Assembly (NCBI GenBank): GCA_961205875.1
Contig: OY540810.1
Coordinates: forward strand, 1,054,001-1,118,000
Direction of reading: 5' to 3'
From: Sialis fuliginosa
Taxonomy: Eukaryota; Arthropoda; Insecta; Megaloptera; Sialidae
Length of the DNA stretch: 64,000 bases
The position numbers and the translations under genes are program-made. Shown here piece by piece: positions 47,926 to 60,429 of the stretch. A model generated the notes under the pieces. It searched no databases. It was not told the origin of the DNA and saw only the letters and a program-made list of their open reading frames with translations. The stretch's first letter is position 1. Each line of letters opens with the position of its first letter.

Positions 47926-48439
47926 TAAATAAAATTGAAAAACTCATTTTATTGTAAGTTTAAAATCAATTTCTTTCAGATTTTTGAACTTATTTTCTGT
48001 ATTTTTTTTTTTGGCATTTGTTATTTTCGTCAATTTTCAGAACCTTTTTATGTAATTTTCGGTTTTAGAAAATTATAGAACTAGATTTTTCATATACGGT
48101 TTTCTATGGAACGTATCTATCGCGTAAAAAGAGATCCAACTGTATAATACCGGATGTAAGTTTGGTAACATGTTAGTGTGCTCTGTATACTATTATACAG
48201 TAAGACACCGTGCGAGAGAGACGGTAGGCTGGTAGCTAGAACCACTGTTGAATATTTCACCCGATGCACTTTGAGACAGCGGTGACGCATGTACGAACAT
48301 TAGGGGGTTGTCACCCCTCGTATTTCTCTGTAAATAATTTAGAAAATTGCTTCAGGCGATTATACTATCATTATTTCTTTTTGTGTCCCGCACGATGTTT
48401 ACCAAAATAATATTTTTTAAATATTAAACCTTATATTAT

Positions 48440-49118
48440 CTAAACAAAAAATATCTGCCTTGGGAACCACGGGACTTTCTTATACCTAACCTAACAGTGA
48501 ATTGTATACGTGATTCTTTGTTTATTAAAACATTTCTAACAAGATAGAACAAAATGAATAATTTTATATTTATATAACAAGTGATTTTTTTTAACGTAAA
48601 AACTGAAAACGGATGTTTACTCTTGTAAATTTTTGGATTTTTGAATTATTTTTGAAATAAGAAAAAAATGTTTTAGATAAAAAATGTCGAGTATGTTATT
48701 ATCTATAATTTATTCCCCATACATTTTTTCTCAATGAATAGAACATAAATTATAGATATAGATATTACCTACATTTTTTAACTTGACCATTTTTCTCTAT
48801 TTCGCACTGTTTCAGAGTAATTCGAAAAATTCAAAAATCGACGTAGGTAAACATCCGTATCCGGTTGAAAGATCGTTTTCAAAAATAGGACGTTTTCTTC
48901 CCAGACAAAAATTAATCTTAAATATAAAATTTCATCCTTCTACGATTTGTCGTATTTGAGTTACAGCGCTTACAGACTTACAGACAGACGGACACACAGA
49001 CATCATGGCGAAAATAGTCAGAATGGATTCAAAATCCGGAGTTAAAAAAAAATCGGTTTCAGTATACTTACTTATACTAATGTATATTTCATATACATGG
49101 TATAAGAAAGTAAAAATT
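48440..49118 (-). mobile_element. Family C element, copy 3
   Basis: GACTTTCTTATACCTAACCT to CATATACATGGTATAAGAAA, collinear with 62928-63605 in reverse. Confidence 0.65.
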
Positions 49119-49544
49119 GCTAAATAAATATTGTATGTTAATCAAATTAACAGCTGTATAAGAAGTAATTAATAGTTAATTAATGTAAATTGTCTAAACA
49201 AACGAACACGTAAACCTATTTTTTTATTGTAATGGTGTTGTGTAACTTTACACTGGTAACACATAAACACTTATTTTATTATCTAACATGTTTTTCTTTT
49301 ATCTTTGTGTGTTTTTTATGAAGCCTGTGATACATAAAATTAAAAAGAAAATTCGTTTAATTTTACTTTGTTGTGTTAAAATAACGTATTCGGAAATGAA
49401 GGTAATGTTGAAAAAAGCTTATATTAAATTTATGTGTATTAAGTAAATACAAAATATACATGATTATTCAAAAGTCGCGTTTTTAAACAGGATTTCTACT
49501 TTCTTATATCATGTATATGAAATATACGAGCATAGTAAACCGAT

Positions 49545-49802
49545 TTTGATGATTTTGAAATGAGACCGTCCTCAAGTCAGACCCAACCATCCGACCAAGT
49601 TTCAATAATATCGGTTCAGTGGTTCATGAGTTATGCGTGTGACAAGGATTCAGGGACACACGGACAGACAGACAGACACGGAACGAAAAGTGTTTGTCTT
49701 GACGTAAAACGGAAAGATCAATTTTAAATTTTGAAATATTTTTTTCTCATTCTGAAACGATCACAAAGCTTCTCGTATCTTTGATATTGCGAGGAAGCAA
49801 AA
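49545..49802 (-). repeat. Family B fragment
   Basis: TTTTGATGATTTTGAAATGA to TTGATATTGCGAGGAAGCAA with the CAGA microsatellite. It abuts a family C end at 49497-49535. Confidence 0.65.
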
Positions 49803-49899
49803 TGTACTAACCAAATATTATTTTAAACGTCAGGCTTGAACTAACTTCAAATGCACAAGAATCAATATATAATTAACATTTGCGCAATTTTTTTTCGTA

Positions 49900-50210
49900 T
49901 GAATTGTACCGCTTCTAAGCGGGTTATTGACCGCTGCGGCAAAGCACCAGCCCCCCCCCCCCCCCTCCCTATTTTACTGCAGTCATTGTTTCTTCACCTG
50001 TCATTGTTTTTCATGCATCACATGTCTAACGTAGGATGGATTGAGTTATATAATATGGTACTGTTGTATTTGAGTGTTCTACTCATCACCATTGGCGCCG
50101 ATTGTAAGGGGGGAAGGAGGCAAATAATGCTTTTTTTTTTTTTTTGATGTGTTTAATTTTTAAATATTCGTGCTAATATATAAAAAAAGTAGGGGGGGGG
50201 GGGGTAACTA
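49900..50210. other. C-run, T-run and G-run rich segment
   Basis: C14 near 49952, T15 near 50130, G14 near 50195, and an ATTGGCGCCGATTGTAAGGG segment that looks like a decayed H element end. The 98-codon frame 49851-50147 runs through these and is not credible as a gene. Confidence 0.4.
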
Positions 50211-50389
50211 TCGCAATTGTTTCAGGGAGAAGCCACTGTGACGGGTCAAAAAATGTTTGGGAATTTTTTTAACAGATTTAACTAATTATTTAAATATATA
50301 AATAATGAAATAGGTTAAAAAGATTCTAAAAAATGTATTTATTTTTATATTAAAAGCGAGATGAATTTTTGTTAAAATAAAAACACAAA

Positions 50390-50660
50390 ATACAGCAATC
50401 CGCCATGTTAGATGGAACACCAATCAGAGCGAATGACGTCACGCCTAAGTAAACATCATTTTTGTTTGATTAATATCTGCACTGTTTATAAATTATTTTG
50501 TGGTTTTAAATTATCAATTTGCTCAGTTTTGTGTTACCAAAAGTAAAACCGAGAAACGTTAGCGATGGAACAAGGATTTATTATAGTTGACAGTGAGTGT
50601 TTACATAGGTGTGACGTCACAAATGCGCCATGACACCTGCGAGCGTTTTGGCGTCAAATT
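50390..50660. mobile_element. Foldback element with paired CRE sites
   Basis: 50434-50459 and 50594-50619 are inverted copies (TGACGTCAC, then CCTA.GTAAACA). Each arm begins with the palindrome TGACGTCA, and a CCAAT motif precedes the left one. Confidence 0.5.
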
Positions 50661-51469
50661 CAAAATTAGTTTTAAAAGGGTCAATTTTAGTGATTTAACC
50701 TTTATTTTCTGCAGAAATAAGTATTTTTTTGGTAATAGGAGACACGTAAGATCATCATAGAATATTTTTTTTTAAATTAGGCGTCATGCCTATATAGCCA
50801 TATATTGTTCTAGTTAATTTATACACAACTAGCTGTTACATTATTTTATATAATACATTTTTCGAAATACAAAGTAGCCCATGTCTTTCCTCAGGATGCA
50901 AGCTATCTTCCTGCCAAATTTAATCAAGATCGGTTTAGCCGTGAAGAAAATTAACGTGTAATGAAAAAAATCCCTAGACGTTTTAATAAAATAAGATCAC
51001 CATAAAATAGTTTTTTTTTTAAATTGACGTGAAGATGATATTATTTTTTTTTTAAATATTAACTTTCATTACCTTCTGAGGTTTTTAAATTCGGCGCCTA
51101 TGGCTACATGGTTGTGCGTATTGTCTGTCGATCCACCTGTTTGGTATATATGTCTACAAATTATTGACTAGCACTTCCTACGAAATCCGTGCTATTGTTG
51201 TGATTTGTCTGTATTTATGATTGATGGATTGACAGAGAGAGTCAAGTGGTTGTTTGTTATACTCGTAAATGAGCACGCAATCTAGCTAGGTTTGGACTGT
51301 TTATTTATTAACCCATTAGTTCCCGACTTTTTATTTCTTCGAATTTTTTTGTCACGTTCTCAATTCTTGTTGAAATATGACCAAAAAGATAAATTCAATA
51401 CAAGATATAATAATAATCAGTCATAGTACTAGATTATTGCCATGAGTTTCCAGTGTCGTAATTATAGAA

Positions 51470-51890
51470 TAGCACATTTTATAGGAAATTTAATGCTCTG
51501 CAAAAAATATTCTATAAAATTTTCACGTAACATGTGTCGTTCTTGAGATATCATGAAAAAATAAATATTTTGGGATGTCACCCCCCTCCCCCTTACACAC
51601 GATTTTGATGATTTTGAAATGGGATCGTCCTCAAGCCAGACCAAACCATCCGACCAAGTATCACCAATATCGGTTCAGTGGTTCATGAGTTATATATGCG
51701 TGTGACAAGGATTCAGGGGACAGACGGACGGATACACAGACAGACAGACCCGGAACGAAAAGTGTTTGCCGTGACGTGAAACGGATAAATCAATTTAAAA
51801 TTTTGAAATCGGAGAACATTTATTTTGTCTCAATCTGAAACGATCAAAAAAGCTTCTCGTATCTTCGATATTGCGAGGAAGCAAAATACA
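51470..51890 (-). repeat. Family B fragment
   Basis: ATAGGAAATTTAATGCTCTG, then CACCCCCCTCCCCCTTACAC, ending ATATTGCGAGGAAGCAAAAT. The antisense 60-codon frame is part of it. Confidence 0.65.
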
Positions 51891-52199
51891 AATACAATTA
51901 AATTAAACAGTAACAGGTAAAACATAAATTCGCTTTTGCGATCGAGATGAATTGATCCGTTTTAGTTACGTCTCGGATGATTTGGGTCGTCAGACATCGT
52001 GTTTCTTACACCTCGGAGTTTCTTTTTTGTTGTTGTTCTTCTTTTTGATACTGTATTTCTTGAAGCTAGACTGGAATGGACGTGACGTGTTAAATTTAAA
52101 ACATGTATAAAGTTTATATGTGTAAATTTGAGGTTTTATAAAGAAACAGTTTCCAAGTAAAATCAAGTTTTAATTTCTTCCAAAGGTAGACAACTTAAC

Positions 52200-53163
52200 C
52201 AGGGGCGTAGTAACGGGGGGGTGGGGGGGGGGGGTACACGCTCAATTATAAAACTATAATACCTCTACGTCGTATTTTCTTGTTTTTTAGTCGATATTTG
52301 TATGATGAGTTGAAGTTCACTGCAGGAAATTTCACTAAAAAATTTCGAATTTTTGATTTAGTTAAAAGTATGTTTGTTATATAGAAAATGACGTGAAAAG
52401 TTGTTTGTTTCAAACCGCAGGTCTGTATCTCAAACCGTTCTCGAGATATAGCCTCTCAAAGTTTTAGTTTTTTCAAATTTTTGGAGAAAAAAGGCCATAA
52501 CTTTTAAACGCGTGGTCGGAATTGATTTTAGTTGACGGATTTGGAATCAGCGTGTCAAAATCTATATAATGACATGTATAATACCTTAAAACTCGGAAAA
52601 AAATTTTTCGCGAAAAATCGAAAAAATTCAAAGGGGTATACCTTAAAAAAATGTCGATTTTTGGCCAAAATTTTTTTCCCGGATTTTAAAGTATTATACA
52701 TGTCATTATATAGATTTTGACACGCTGATTTCAAATCCGTCAACTAAAATCAATTCCGATCACGCATTCAAAAGTTAGGGCCAATTTTCTTCAAAATTTT
52801 GAAAAAACTGAAACTTTGAGAGGCTATATCTCGAGAACGGTTTGAGATACAGACCTGCGGTTTGAAACAAACAACTTTTCACGTCATTTTCTATACAGTA
52901 AACATACTTTTAACTAAATCAAAAATTCGAAATTTTTTAGTGAAATTTCCCGCAGTGAACTTCAACTCGTCATACAAATATCGATTAAAATACAAGAGAA
53001 TAAGACGTAGAATCATTTAGTTACTATATAAATATATAAGAATTGATTGAAAAAAGTAAAAGCTTGAAATTAAAGTGTTTCATAACTAGTTTTTTTTGTT
53101 AATAGGAGGGGGAGGATTGACAAAATATGCTTCCCTTATTAAAAATTTCACGCCTCGCCACTG
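52200..53163. mobile_element. Palindromic hAT-like foldback element, copy 2
   Basis: The palindrome is centred near 52637. Frames 52532-52720 (plus) and 52555-52743 (minus) mirror each other and those of 19861-20072. The right end CGCCTCGCCACTG is intact. The left end is replaced by a different H end (CAGGGGCGTAGTAAC with a G-run). Confidence 0.7.
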
Positions 53164-53438
53164 ATGTACATACTTGCTTAAACTATGATTATATGTAATT
53201 TTATTAAAATGCTGAAATGTTAAAATGATTTTTTTTAAATCAAAAATTTTAAACTGTTAACGAGAATCCTAAATACTTCATTTACGGCTAGATAGCACTA
53301 CAGTTGTACAGGAGTGAACATTAAACAAATAAATTTTTTTTAATCAACTTGGGTTCCAAAAAAAAAAATTAAGGGGGCCGTGGGTTATCAATTTGAGTTG
53401 CAGGGGAGCCGCGACATCAAAAAGTTTAAGAAGCACTG
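53164..53438. mobile_element. Right half of the outer hAT-like element
   Basis: Begins at ATGTACAT and ends AAGTTTAAGAAGCACTG, the inverse of the CAGTGCTTCTTAAA start at 19293. It is the complementary half of that element. Confidence 0.6.
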
Positions 53439-53477
53439 ATGTAATACATAAGTATATAATATTTACGTTTTTATGGT

Positions 53478-53541
53478 ACTAATTTTATTTTTTTTATTTT
53501 TTGCAGGTAAGACGATTTTTTCATTTGCCAGTAATGTAAGT
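53478..53541 (+). promoter_or_regulatory. Candidate recursive (ratchet) splice site in the long intron
   Basis: A branch-point-like TACTAAT (53478-53484) and an uninterrupted T-rich tract lead to TTTTGCAG|GTAAGA with the zero-length junction at 53506/53507. This is the composite 3'/5' splice motif known from long Drosophila introns. A second donor, AAT|GTAAGTAC, follows 29 bases later (GT at 53536), as expected for a recursive-splice exon. It lies 18.2 kb from the donor at 35261 on the same strand. It could instead be a 29-nt microexon. Confidence 0.5.
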
Positions 53542-53884
53542 ACATATTATGTTATTACTAGCTGTTAACTGCAACTTCGTTTGAGTGAAATTAGATTAGG
53601 TAGGAGCTGTCAGATATAAAACCCATGAAGAAGAAGAAGAGTTTATGTTATGATAGTCGATAAAACAGATTGCGCGTACAAATGTCACACACTCATTTTT
53701 TTATATTTAATGTAATTGTATGATTATTATAATACATTTTTCGGGATTCAAAGCGGTCTATGGCCTTCCTCAGGATGAAAGCTATTTACCTGCCAAATTT
53801 CATCAAAATCGGTTAAGCCGTGAAAAGGTAACAAACAGACAGACAGATAGTTACTTTCGCATTTATTTTATTAACATTTATAAG

Positions 53885-54755
53885 TAGAGATTGGAAAAAT
53901 AGTTGTTATTTTCAGTGAAATAGTTACTAGTTGAATTTTTTTTTTCGGAAAATAGTTGGTAAATAGTTTTTTTTTTACGATTTGATAATAATTAGTGCAA
54001 ATGTCACAGTAAAAAGTGTCGCAAATAGTTGGAAAGGTAGTTTATGTTCAATCAAACCAGTTTTCTGAAAACGGTGGAGATATGTAATAAAAATTACAAT
54101 AAATGCATTTTTACGCAATAGTTGAAAAACTTTTTTTCCAATCTCTATTTTAATAACCAATTTTTCACCTATCATTACAGTAACGGCTAGTAAAAATTAT
54201 CAGGGCTTCGAACCGAAACTAAACCGAAAACCGGAAAAACAGTTATTTTTTGCCGGAACAGAACCGAAATATAAATACCGGTTTTTTCGGTTCAGTACAT
54301 GTTAAAATACGCGCCTTATCATGATCTTATTTCCCATTTCAATTGTCGTTCGGACTATCTATACAAGTAACATAAAATATTCTAAATTATGGTAGAAAAA
54401 AATTTTTTAATACAAATAAATTTTTTTATTATTAATCACTCGAAGCTGAACCGAAAACTGAAAAAAACTGGAAAAACCGTTATTTATTGCGGAACGAAAA
54501 CCGGAACCGAACCGAAATATATTTTTTTACTCGAACCGAAACGAAAAAAATAACGGTTCGAAGCCCTGGTAAAAAGTGTCGCAAATAGTTGGAAAGGTTA
54601 GTTGATTTCAAATTGTGTTCAATCAAACCAGTTTTCTAAAAACAGTGGAGATATGTAATAAAAATTACATTAAATGCATTTTTACGCAATAATTGCAAAA
54701 CTATTTTTCCAATCTCTATTTTAACAACCAATTTTTCACCTAAAGTAAAAATTAT
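53885..54755. mobile_element. Repeat of the 12.3-kb MITE type with a family G insertion
   Basis: TAGAGATTGGAAAAATAGTT at 53885. Two related arms (about 54008-54200 and 54569-54755, each with GAGATATGTAATAAAAATTA) flank a complete G element, 54201-54568 (CAGGGCTTCGAACCG to CGGTTCGAAGCCCTG). No clean 8-base duplication is visible at the G borders. Confidence 0.65.
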
Positions 54756-54944
54756 AATTTCCAAAGAAGATGATGCCGGTTTAATACTTTACGATTTTCT
54801 AACTACCCCCCTCCCCTGCACTTCCACCGACTAGCTTTTGATTCAGAAAATCACGTATATCAAACCGCTACCGCCTGATCACAACAATGGTTTTACTTTA
54901 TCGCACAGAATATATGTATATCATACCGCCAGCGTTTATGCGTG

Positions 54945-55180
54945 TGTGTGTGTGTGGGGGGGGGAGGGGGGGGGGGGGGGAGGTAATGCAGGTTAACCCG
55001 GACACTATTGATCTATACTCCGGTGGCGCCCTTGCGACGCGACGAATGTTCGGCAGCGCTCTCTCTACCCGCTTTCCTCAATGCACACTGTATTTGACAT
55101 GGAAACGTTTGTCGCTTCTTGTTGCGTGTGCCGTAATGGCTGGCTTACTAACCCTGGATTGCATAAAGCAAAATTAACCA
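54945..55180. other. (GT)n/G-run followed by a GC-rich island
   Basis: GTGTGTGT and long G-runs to 54982, then about 190 bases of GC-rich sequence open on the plus strand (RRMFGSALSTRFPQCTLYLT within 54887-55177). No splice sites or known family. Possibly a retroelement 5' region. Confidence 0.3.
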
Positions 55181-55324
55181 CGATTAGTTAATCAGTTGTT
55201 TTCAAACCAAGATTAACGTTAATTCTAAACTTAAGGTACAGTCTCATTTATTTTAAACCTTCTGAATCATATGACGCGCGTTTATTTCAAGTCGAGAGGG
55301 GCTCACGCCAAGTTATGTGTAGAT

Positions 55325-55650
55325 CCTTGACCAATCAGCGTTGGCGCGGGAATTGACGTCACCACGAAGACGTATTCAAATGTTATAAATTATAATAGAA
55401 TATCAAATACAAGAAATCCTTTATTTATTCTTGTCTTCGTATTTTTTGATATTTTAACAACATATACAATCAAAGAAGTACAAATTCGACATAGCAAAAT
55501 CATGAAAAAGCTATCACAGACAATTTTATCTATTCGGGAAGTGTCATTTTTACTATTCTTAAGTTGGCAATACGTTCTGAGATGTCAAACATTTGAATAC
55601 ATCTTCGTGGTGACTTGAAATCCCGCGCCAACGCTGATTGGTCAAGGAGC
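55325..55650. mobile_element. Foldback MITE with 60-base arms and CCAAT/CRE motifs
   Basis: CCTTGACCAATCAGCGTTGG is mirrored by CCAACGCTGATTGGTCAAGG. The left arm also has TGACGTCA (55354-55361). The arms are 55325-55388 and 55588-55650. Confidence 0.75.
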
Positions 55651-56409
55651 TATAGAGACTATGTATGTAAACCTTGGTATTTAATATTTATCGTTAATAG
55701 TTAGTCGTGATAGTGAAATAATTTTAGTTTACTTTTAATTTCGAATATGAGCAAGGTGACGAGTGACGACGGTGATAAGTATCTCTAATTAATTCTACAA
55801 AAATTTCAAAAATATGTTCGTTTACGCCATGACTCGAGAATGGTGGGAGGTGAAGGAGGAGAAAAAATTTACAATTAACGAATGTCGGCATTTACGATAA
55901 ACGAGCGTTGAAAATAAACGAGCGTTACAATAAACGAGTCCCGACTGTATGTCTTTAGTAGACTTGTGTATTTCACGAACGAACTAGAGGAACTAGTTCG
56001 TATGCGCTCCGCTCTTTTAGTTCAGTAGTTCCGATACACTTCAAATACACTGTTCTAAAAATGAGATTGTACGATTTTTATCTTTAATAATTTACGTTGC
56101 AATACTTTATTAAGTACCAATTTTGAATTAATTTTACTAAAGATATATTATATTTAATTTTTTTTTAGTTCACATGAATGCAATATGTCTGTCAAAAGCA
56201 CGTGATTTTTATATTATTTTATGACAATCAACAAAAAGGAATGCACAGATTTTAATGAAATTTAAATATATTGCTTAAATTACTATACAATTAATAATGT
56301 ATCATTAAAAATGTTTCAAAATGTTTATATATATCGAGGATTCGATTTAAAAAATATATACATTTGAAAATATCGACCTTGTCTATAAATTAATAACGAA
56401 TTCAAAATT

Positions 56410-56636
56410 GCAGCAATTTGCATTTATTTCCCACTTCAATTGTCGTTCGGACTATCATACAAGTACCATAAAATGTTCTAAATTATGATAGAAATAATTT
56501 TTTTAATTAATCACTCGGAGCTGAACCGGAAAACCGTTAATTTTTCGGAACGAAAACTGGAACCGAACCGAAATATATTTTTTTACTCGAACCGGAACGA
56601 AAACCGAAACGAAAAAAATAACGGTTCGAAGCCCTG
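56410..56636. mobile_element. Family G element, right part
   Basis: From ATTGTCGTTCGGACTATCAT to ACGGTTCGAAGCCCTG. The left terminal repeat is missing. Confidence 0.65.
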
Positions 56637-56928
56637 GTTTATAAGAATTATTCGCGCGAGAATTTTTCCATCCTGATAATTTTAAATCAATCTACACCTA
56701 ATTCTCAATGTTCCCGAAAATTGCATAAAAAATTGTTTATAAGTATTGTTGAATTTGTGCTTCAATAAGCTTTTATTTGACACCTTACATGCCCTTATAA
56801 TTTTTTTTCCCATTTCCCAATTTACCCCCTGAATCAAAATTCAAACTTTTATATTTGATGTCTATAATTGGTCCACCACACTAAATTTCAAATTTTTCCA
56901 TAGACTAGTTACAGAGAAAATCACCTGT

Positions 56929-56959
<31 letters not shown>

Positions 56960-57090
56960 GGACACCGAAGTGATTCCATAAAATCGAGAACTCGTAAAGT
57001 GCTAATGCTTATTTATTTATGTAAATATTATATGAAATGTATGGGAACTCTTAACAGATATAAATAAGCCTTTTATTATGCCTCAATAAC

Positions 57091-57475
57091 GAACCCTCAG
57101 TAGCTCAGTAGGTAGAGTCCCAGTCAATGTGTATTACTTGAACAATCCCCAAGCAGCAAATCTGGGTTCGAATCCCACCCAAAATTCTCACAAACAAAAT
57201 TTTATTTAATTTCTCAACCACATTTACCAAATTAGCATTAACTCCAAAAATTAATTATTAAAGAGTACAATTAGTAAAAATCCCAAATCTGCCCGATGAT
57301 GAGAACTCATTACGCAAGGGGGGGCCGGTACCGAATTTGGCTAGTTAGATGCGAATTCTCTGACTCGTCCACTGGTGGGACGCGTAGCCGATGAAGTTAC
57401 CGGTAGTTGCCCCGATGTGCGGAGATTATGAGAGCTGAGGGCGGTAAACTTTCCCCCCAAAAATAAAAAAAATTA
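57091..57475 (+). mobile_element. tRNA-derived SINE
   Basis: An A-box-like TAGCTCAGTAGGTAGAG (57105) and a B-box-like GGTTCGAATCC (57164) indicate a pol III promoter. The acceptor stem does not pair, the T-stem has a mismatch and the box spacing is long, so it is not a working tRNA gene. A GC-rich body (GTAGCCGATGAAGTTACCGG) leads to an A-rich tail near 57465. Confidence 0.65.
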
Positions 57476-57939
57476 AGTATACATATTTTATAAATTTACA
57501 ATTTGAACTTCTAGTAATTTAATATTATAAGAAGTCGTGGTATTGAATAATAATAATAATAATAAATCGATAGCAGTATTTTGATTGTTTATCTATGAAA
57601 AGATACCACAGCACTCTGGAAGTTATCTTCTGTACACTTTGTTTTATCTTGACGTATAATTTATTGTGTTTGTTTAGAAATGGGTGCAGCACAAATGATT
57701 TTCTTTAAAATTATGTTAGTTCTTAAAATACAACTGATGGGGAATTTTGTTATTTTTAGCATACACATATACAATGTTCTACAAAAATGATATTTCTTTC
57801 CACTTTACCCTTTATGAACATTAGTATAAAACGATAAAATCTTTCGCAGCGTCTGTCTGTCTGTCTGTGCACTACTTTACATGAAGAAATATTAATTAGA
57901 AAATGTTTGAATTGGTATTATATGTACATTAAGATTTTA

Positions 57940-58380
57940 CTTTTTATGATAATGTTTAAACGAACATATCTTTAAAAATATTCGATCTATGAATTGAGCA
58001 CTTGGGATCTTTTTTGTAAGAAATTTAATTCTCTATGATATGCTGCTATAAGAAATTAAAATAAATAATTAATAAATTTTTCAACGAGATATTCACGCAT
58101 AAGTAAAAAAGTAATTTTTCCCATGTTAATCAAATGGGAAAAAGACTCGGTTTGCGCCGTCCACAGGTTTGATCTATGAGTCTGAAATTTTGGGACAGTT
58201 AACTTTTGATCCAAAGCTAAAACATAGGCCTGCGGGACCGAAAAAAATAAATAAAAAAAAAACACCCTAATGTATATAAATTAATATCTATAGAAAGCAA
58301 CACGAATGATAAAATGAGGTGTACACAAGTGGCTGGCGTTAATGGGTTAAGCAAACGAAGTCGCGGGCACAGCTAGTTGT
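57940..58380. repeat. Third copy of the 10.9-11.4 kb repeat, then a retroposon tail
   Basis: ATTCACGCATAAGTAAAAAA and CATAGGCCTGCGGGACCG match the foldback near vnd in the 11290-11415 orientation. 58346-58380 (CGAAGTCGCGGGCACAGCTA) is a retroposon tail. Confidence 0.6.
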
Positions 58381-58550
58381 GTAATAAAAGGCGTTAATAA
58401 TATTTAGTTCCGAATACCGACCAGTTGTTTGGTTTCCACTGAGTGCATTCACCATATATGTAAATATAAATGTACATATTTGTAGTACAGTCTTTTAGTG
58501 CATACATACACAGTACCGCAATAATATAATGCATGCACGTACGGTATGTA

Positions 58551-58927
58551 CAGTCGCCTGCAGAACTCGTCTGGCACCCTAAAGGCTAGAATCGCTTACA
58601 ACAGATTCCAAATTTAAACACAAACATCATCGGTTATCTTTTCTATCAAGTTTAATATATTTTAATACTAAAATTAGGAATATCAAATATTTATTGCCAC
58701 AAAATTTACGTATGCAATTTTCAATAGATTACATAATAATTTAATTACACAAATATTATAAACGAAGAGTAGTTCTTTATCTAGCAAATGAGTTTCTAAA
58801 TATCTGTCTTTGTTTGATACATGGAGAAATGATTTAAATATTATAATTGCACAAATGGGAGGAGCCTACTAAGTTTGTGATAAACGAAAATGAATACAAA
58901 CTGCAAGACCATTAATGCAGGTGACTG
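58551..58927. mobile_element. Family E MITE, copy 3
   Basis: TA-flanked (58549-58550, 58928-58929), CAGTCGCCTGCAGAACTCG to TGCAGGTGACTG. A diverged scrap of the same family is at 61580-61670. Confidence 0.8.
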
Positions 58928-59460
58928 TACATACTGTTTTATTAACAATAAGAAATCGCGTGCTGCTATGTATGGATAATATAAAATAATATTTTTTATT
59001 GTACCTATAAGAAAAATGTTAAATATCTATATAAAGTTTTATTGATTTTTATTTTCATGAATTTGTAATGAGTTTTGGTCTCCTGTGGATTTTGTTTTTA
59101 TATTTTTATCCTGGTGGAATGCGCAGGAACTATATTATTCATTTATTTTTTAGAGGGAGTGGGGGCAAACATTCTTTGAAAATACATATAAATTAAAATT
59201 TGTAATGTGGTTTTAAGTTTTAATCTATCCAAATAATTTAAGTTAGACTATGATAATAATAGGTACAAAAATCCTTCATCCGATTAGCACTAAAATCAAT
59301 AGGTCTGCAGTACTCACTAAGATAAATATTTTCCCCAAAAATAATTCAGATCGGTACATTTTTACAGAAGTTATCGTGAACTAATGAAAATTTCTTTAAC
59401 CCAATCGTGACCGAGTTTTTTTTTGTTACCGATTTTTCTGTTATCAATTTATACCTATCT

Positions 59461-59771
59461 AATGTCCGGTATCATAAAGGAGCTAGCAAAATTGGCTAGC
59501 TAGCAATTACTTTCAAATGGGGTATTAATTCTGTACTAGTATCTATGGATTAGTTATGAAATTTAGAGCAGTGATACTTCAACTAATTGTAACACAGTTG
59601 GCATCTTTGACCGTACAAAATAATTTTCATAACATCACCACTGTTTTAATACCGTTGGTGTTTAACTTACTCATCAACAAACTCCAAAAGAACTGTCATA
59701 TAAGTTAGATACCTTATTTGAGAGTGCTTGCAAGCTAGCAAATTTGCTAGGTCCTTTATGATACCGGACAT
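59461..59771. mobile_element. MITE with GCTAGC-rich ends, copy 2
   Basis: TGTCCGGTATCATAAAGGAG at the left, mirrored by CCTTTATGATACCGGACATA at the right, with CTAGC-rich subterminal palindromes. Related, inverted, to 14215-14500. Confidence 0.75.
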
Positions 59772-60429
59772 ATGTATACTAAAACTCCAGAACGTTGGTA
59801 ATTGCATTGTTGATGTATTCAGTCCAATACTCGAAAATAAGTATCATTTCAAACCCATTCGAATTAAAATAATCTTACATTAAATGCAAAATCTTAACAA
59901 AAACGCTCTGTTACATATACGCACGATTGGGTTAATCCGATTAGCACCAAAATCAATAGGTTTGTAGAACTCACTAAGATAAATATTTTCCCCAAAATTC
60001 AGATCGATTCATTTTTACAAAATTTATTGTGAACGAAAGAAAATTTCTTCATTCAGACACACGCACAGCCAGCATGCGGAAATTAACTTTTCTTTATGTT
60101 TTGACGGTATTACAATAAAATAAAAACAATACCTGCATAGTGGATAAAAAAATCGTTAAACTATTAAAATAAAACTACATAAATTTTAAAATATCCCCCC
60201 CACCCCTTAAAAAATTTCCCTAGCGTGTGGCATACAAGTAACGCAATACATCAAAACTCATGTAATAAACGATTTCAAACAATTCACAAAAAAAAAAAAA
60301 AACGAGAAAAATCGCTTTTTGTAATACTGTTAAACACGGACGGCGGGCTTTCAGACACAAGTAGGCTAGTTTGGGCATGTGCCAAATCTACCTCCTTCCG
60401 CGATCGTGTCGCTTTAACCCCCCCTTCCT

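Noticed and set aside
54887..55177. 96-codon frame as a gene
   Set aside because: Passes through (GT)n and long G-runs. The downstream GC-rich part is noted but not called coding.
57094..57180. Functional tRNA gene
   Set aside because: Acceptor arms do not pair, the T-stem has a mismatch and the A-B box spacing is too long; better explained as a SINE head.
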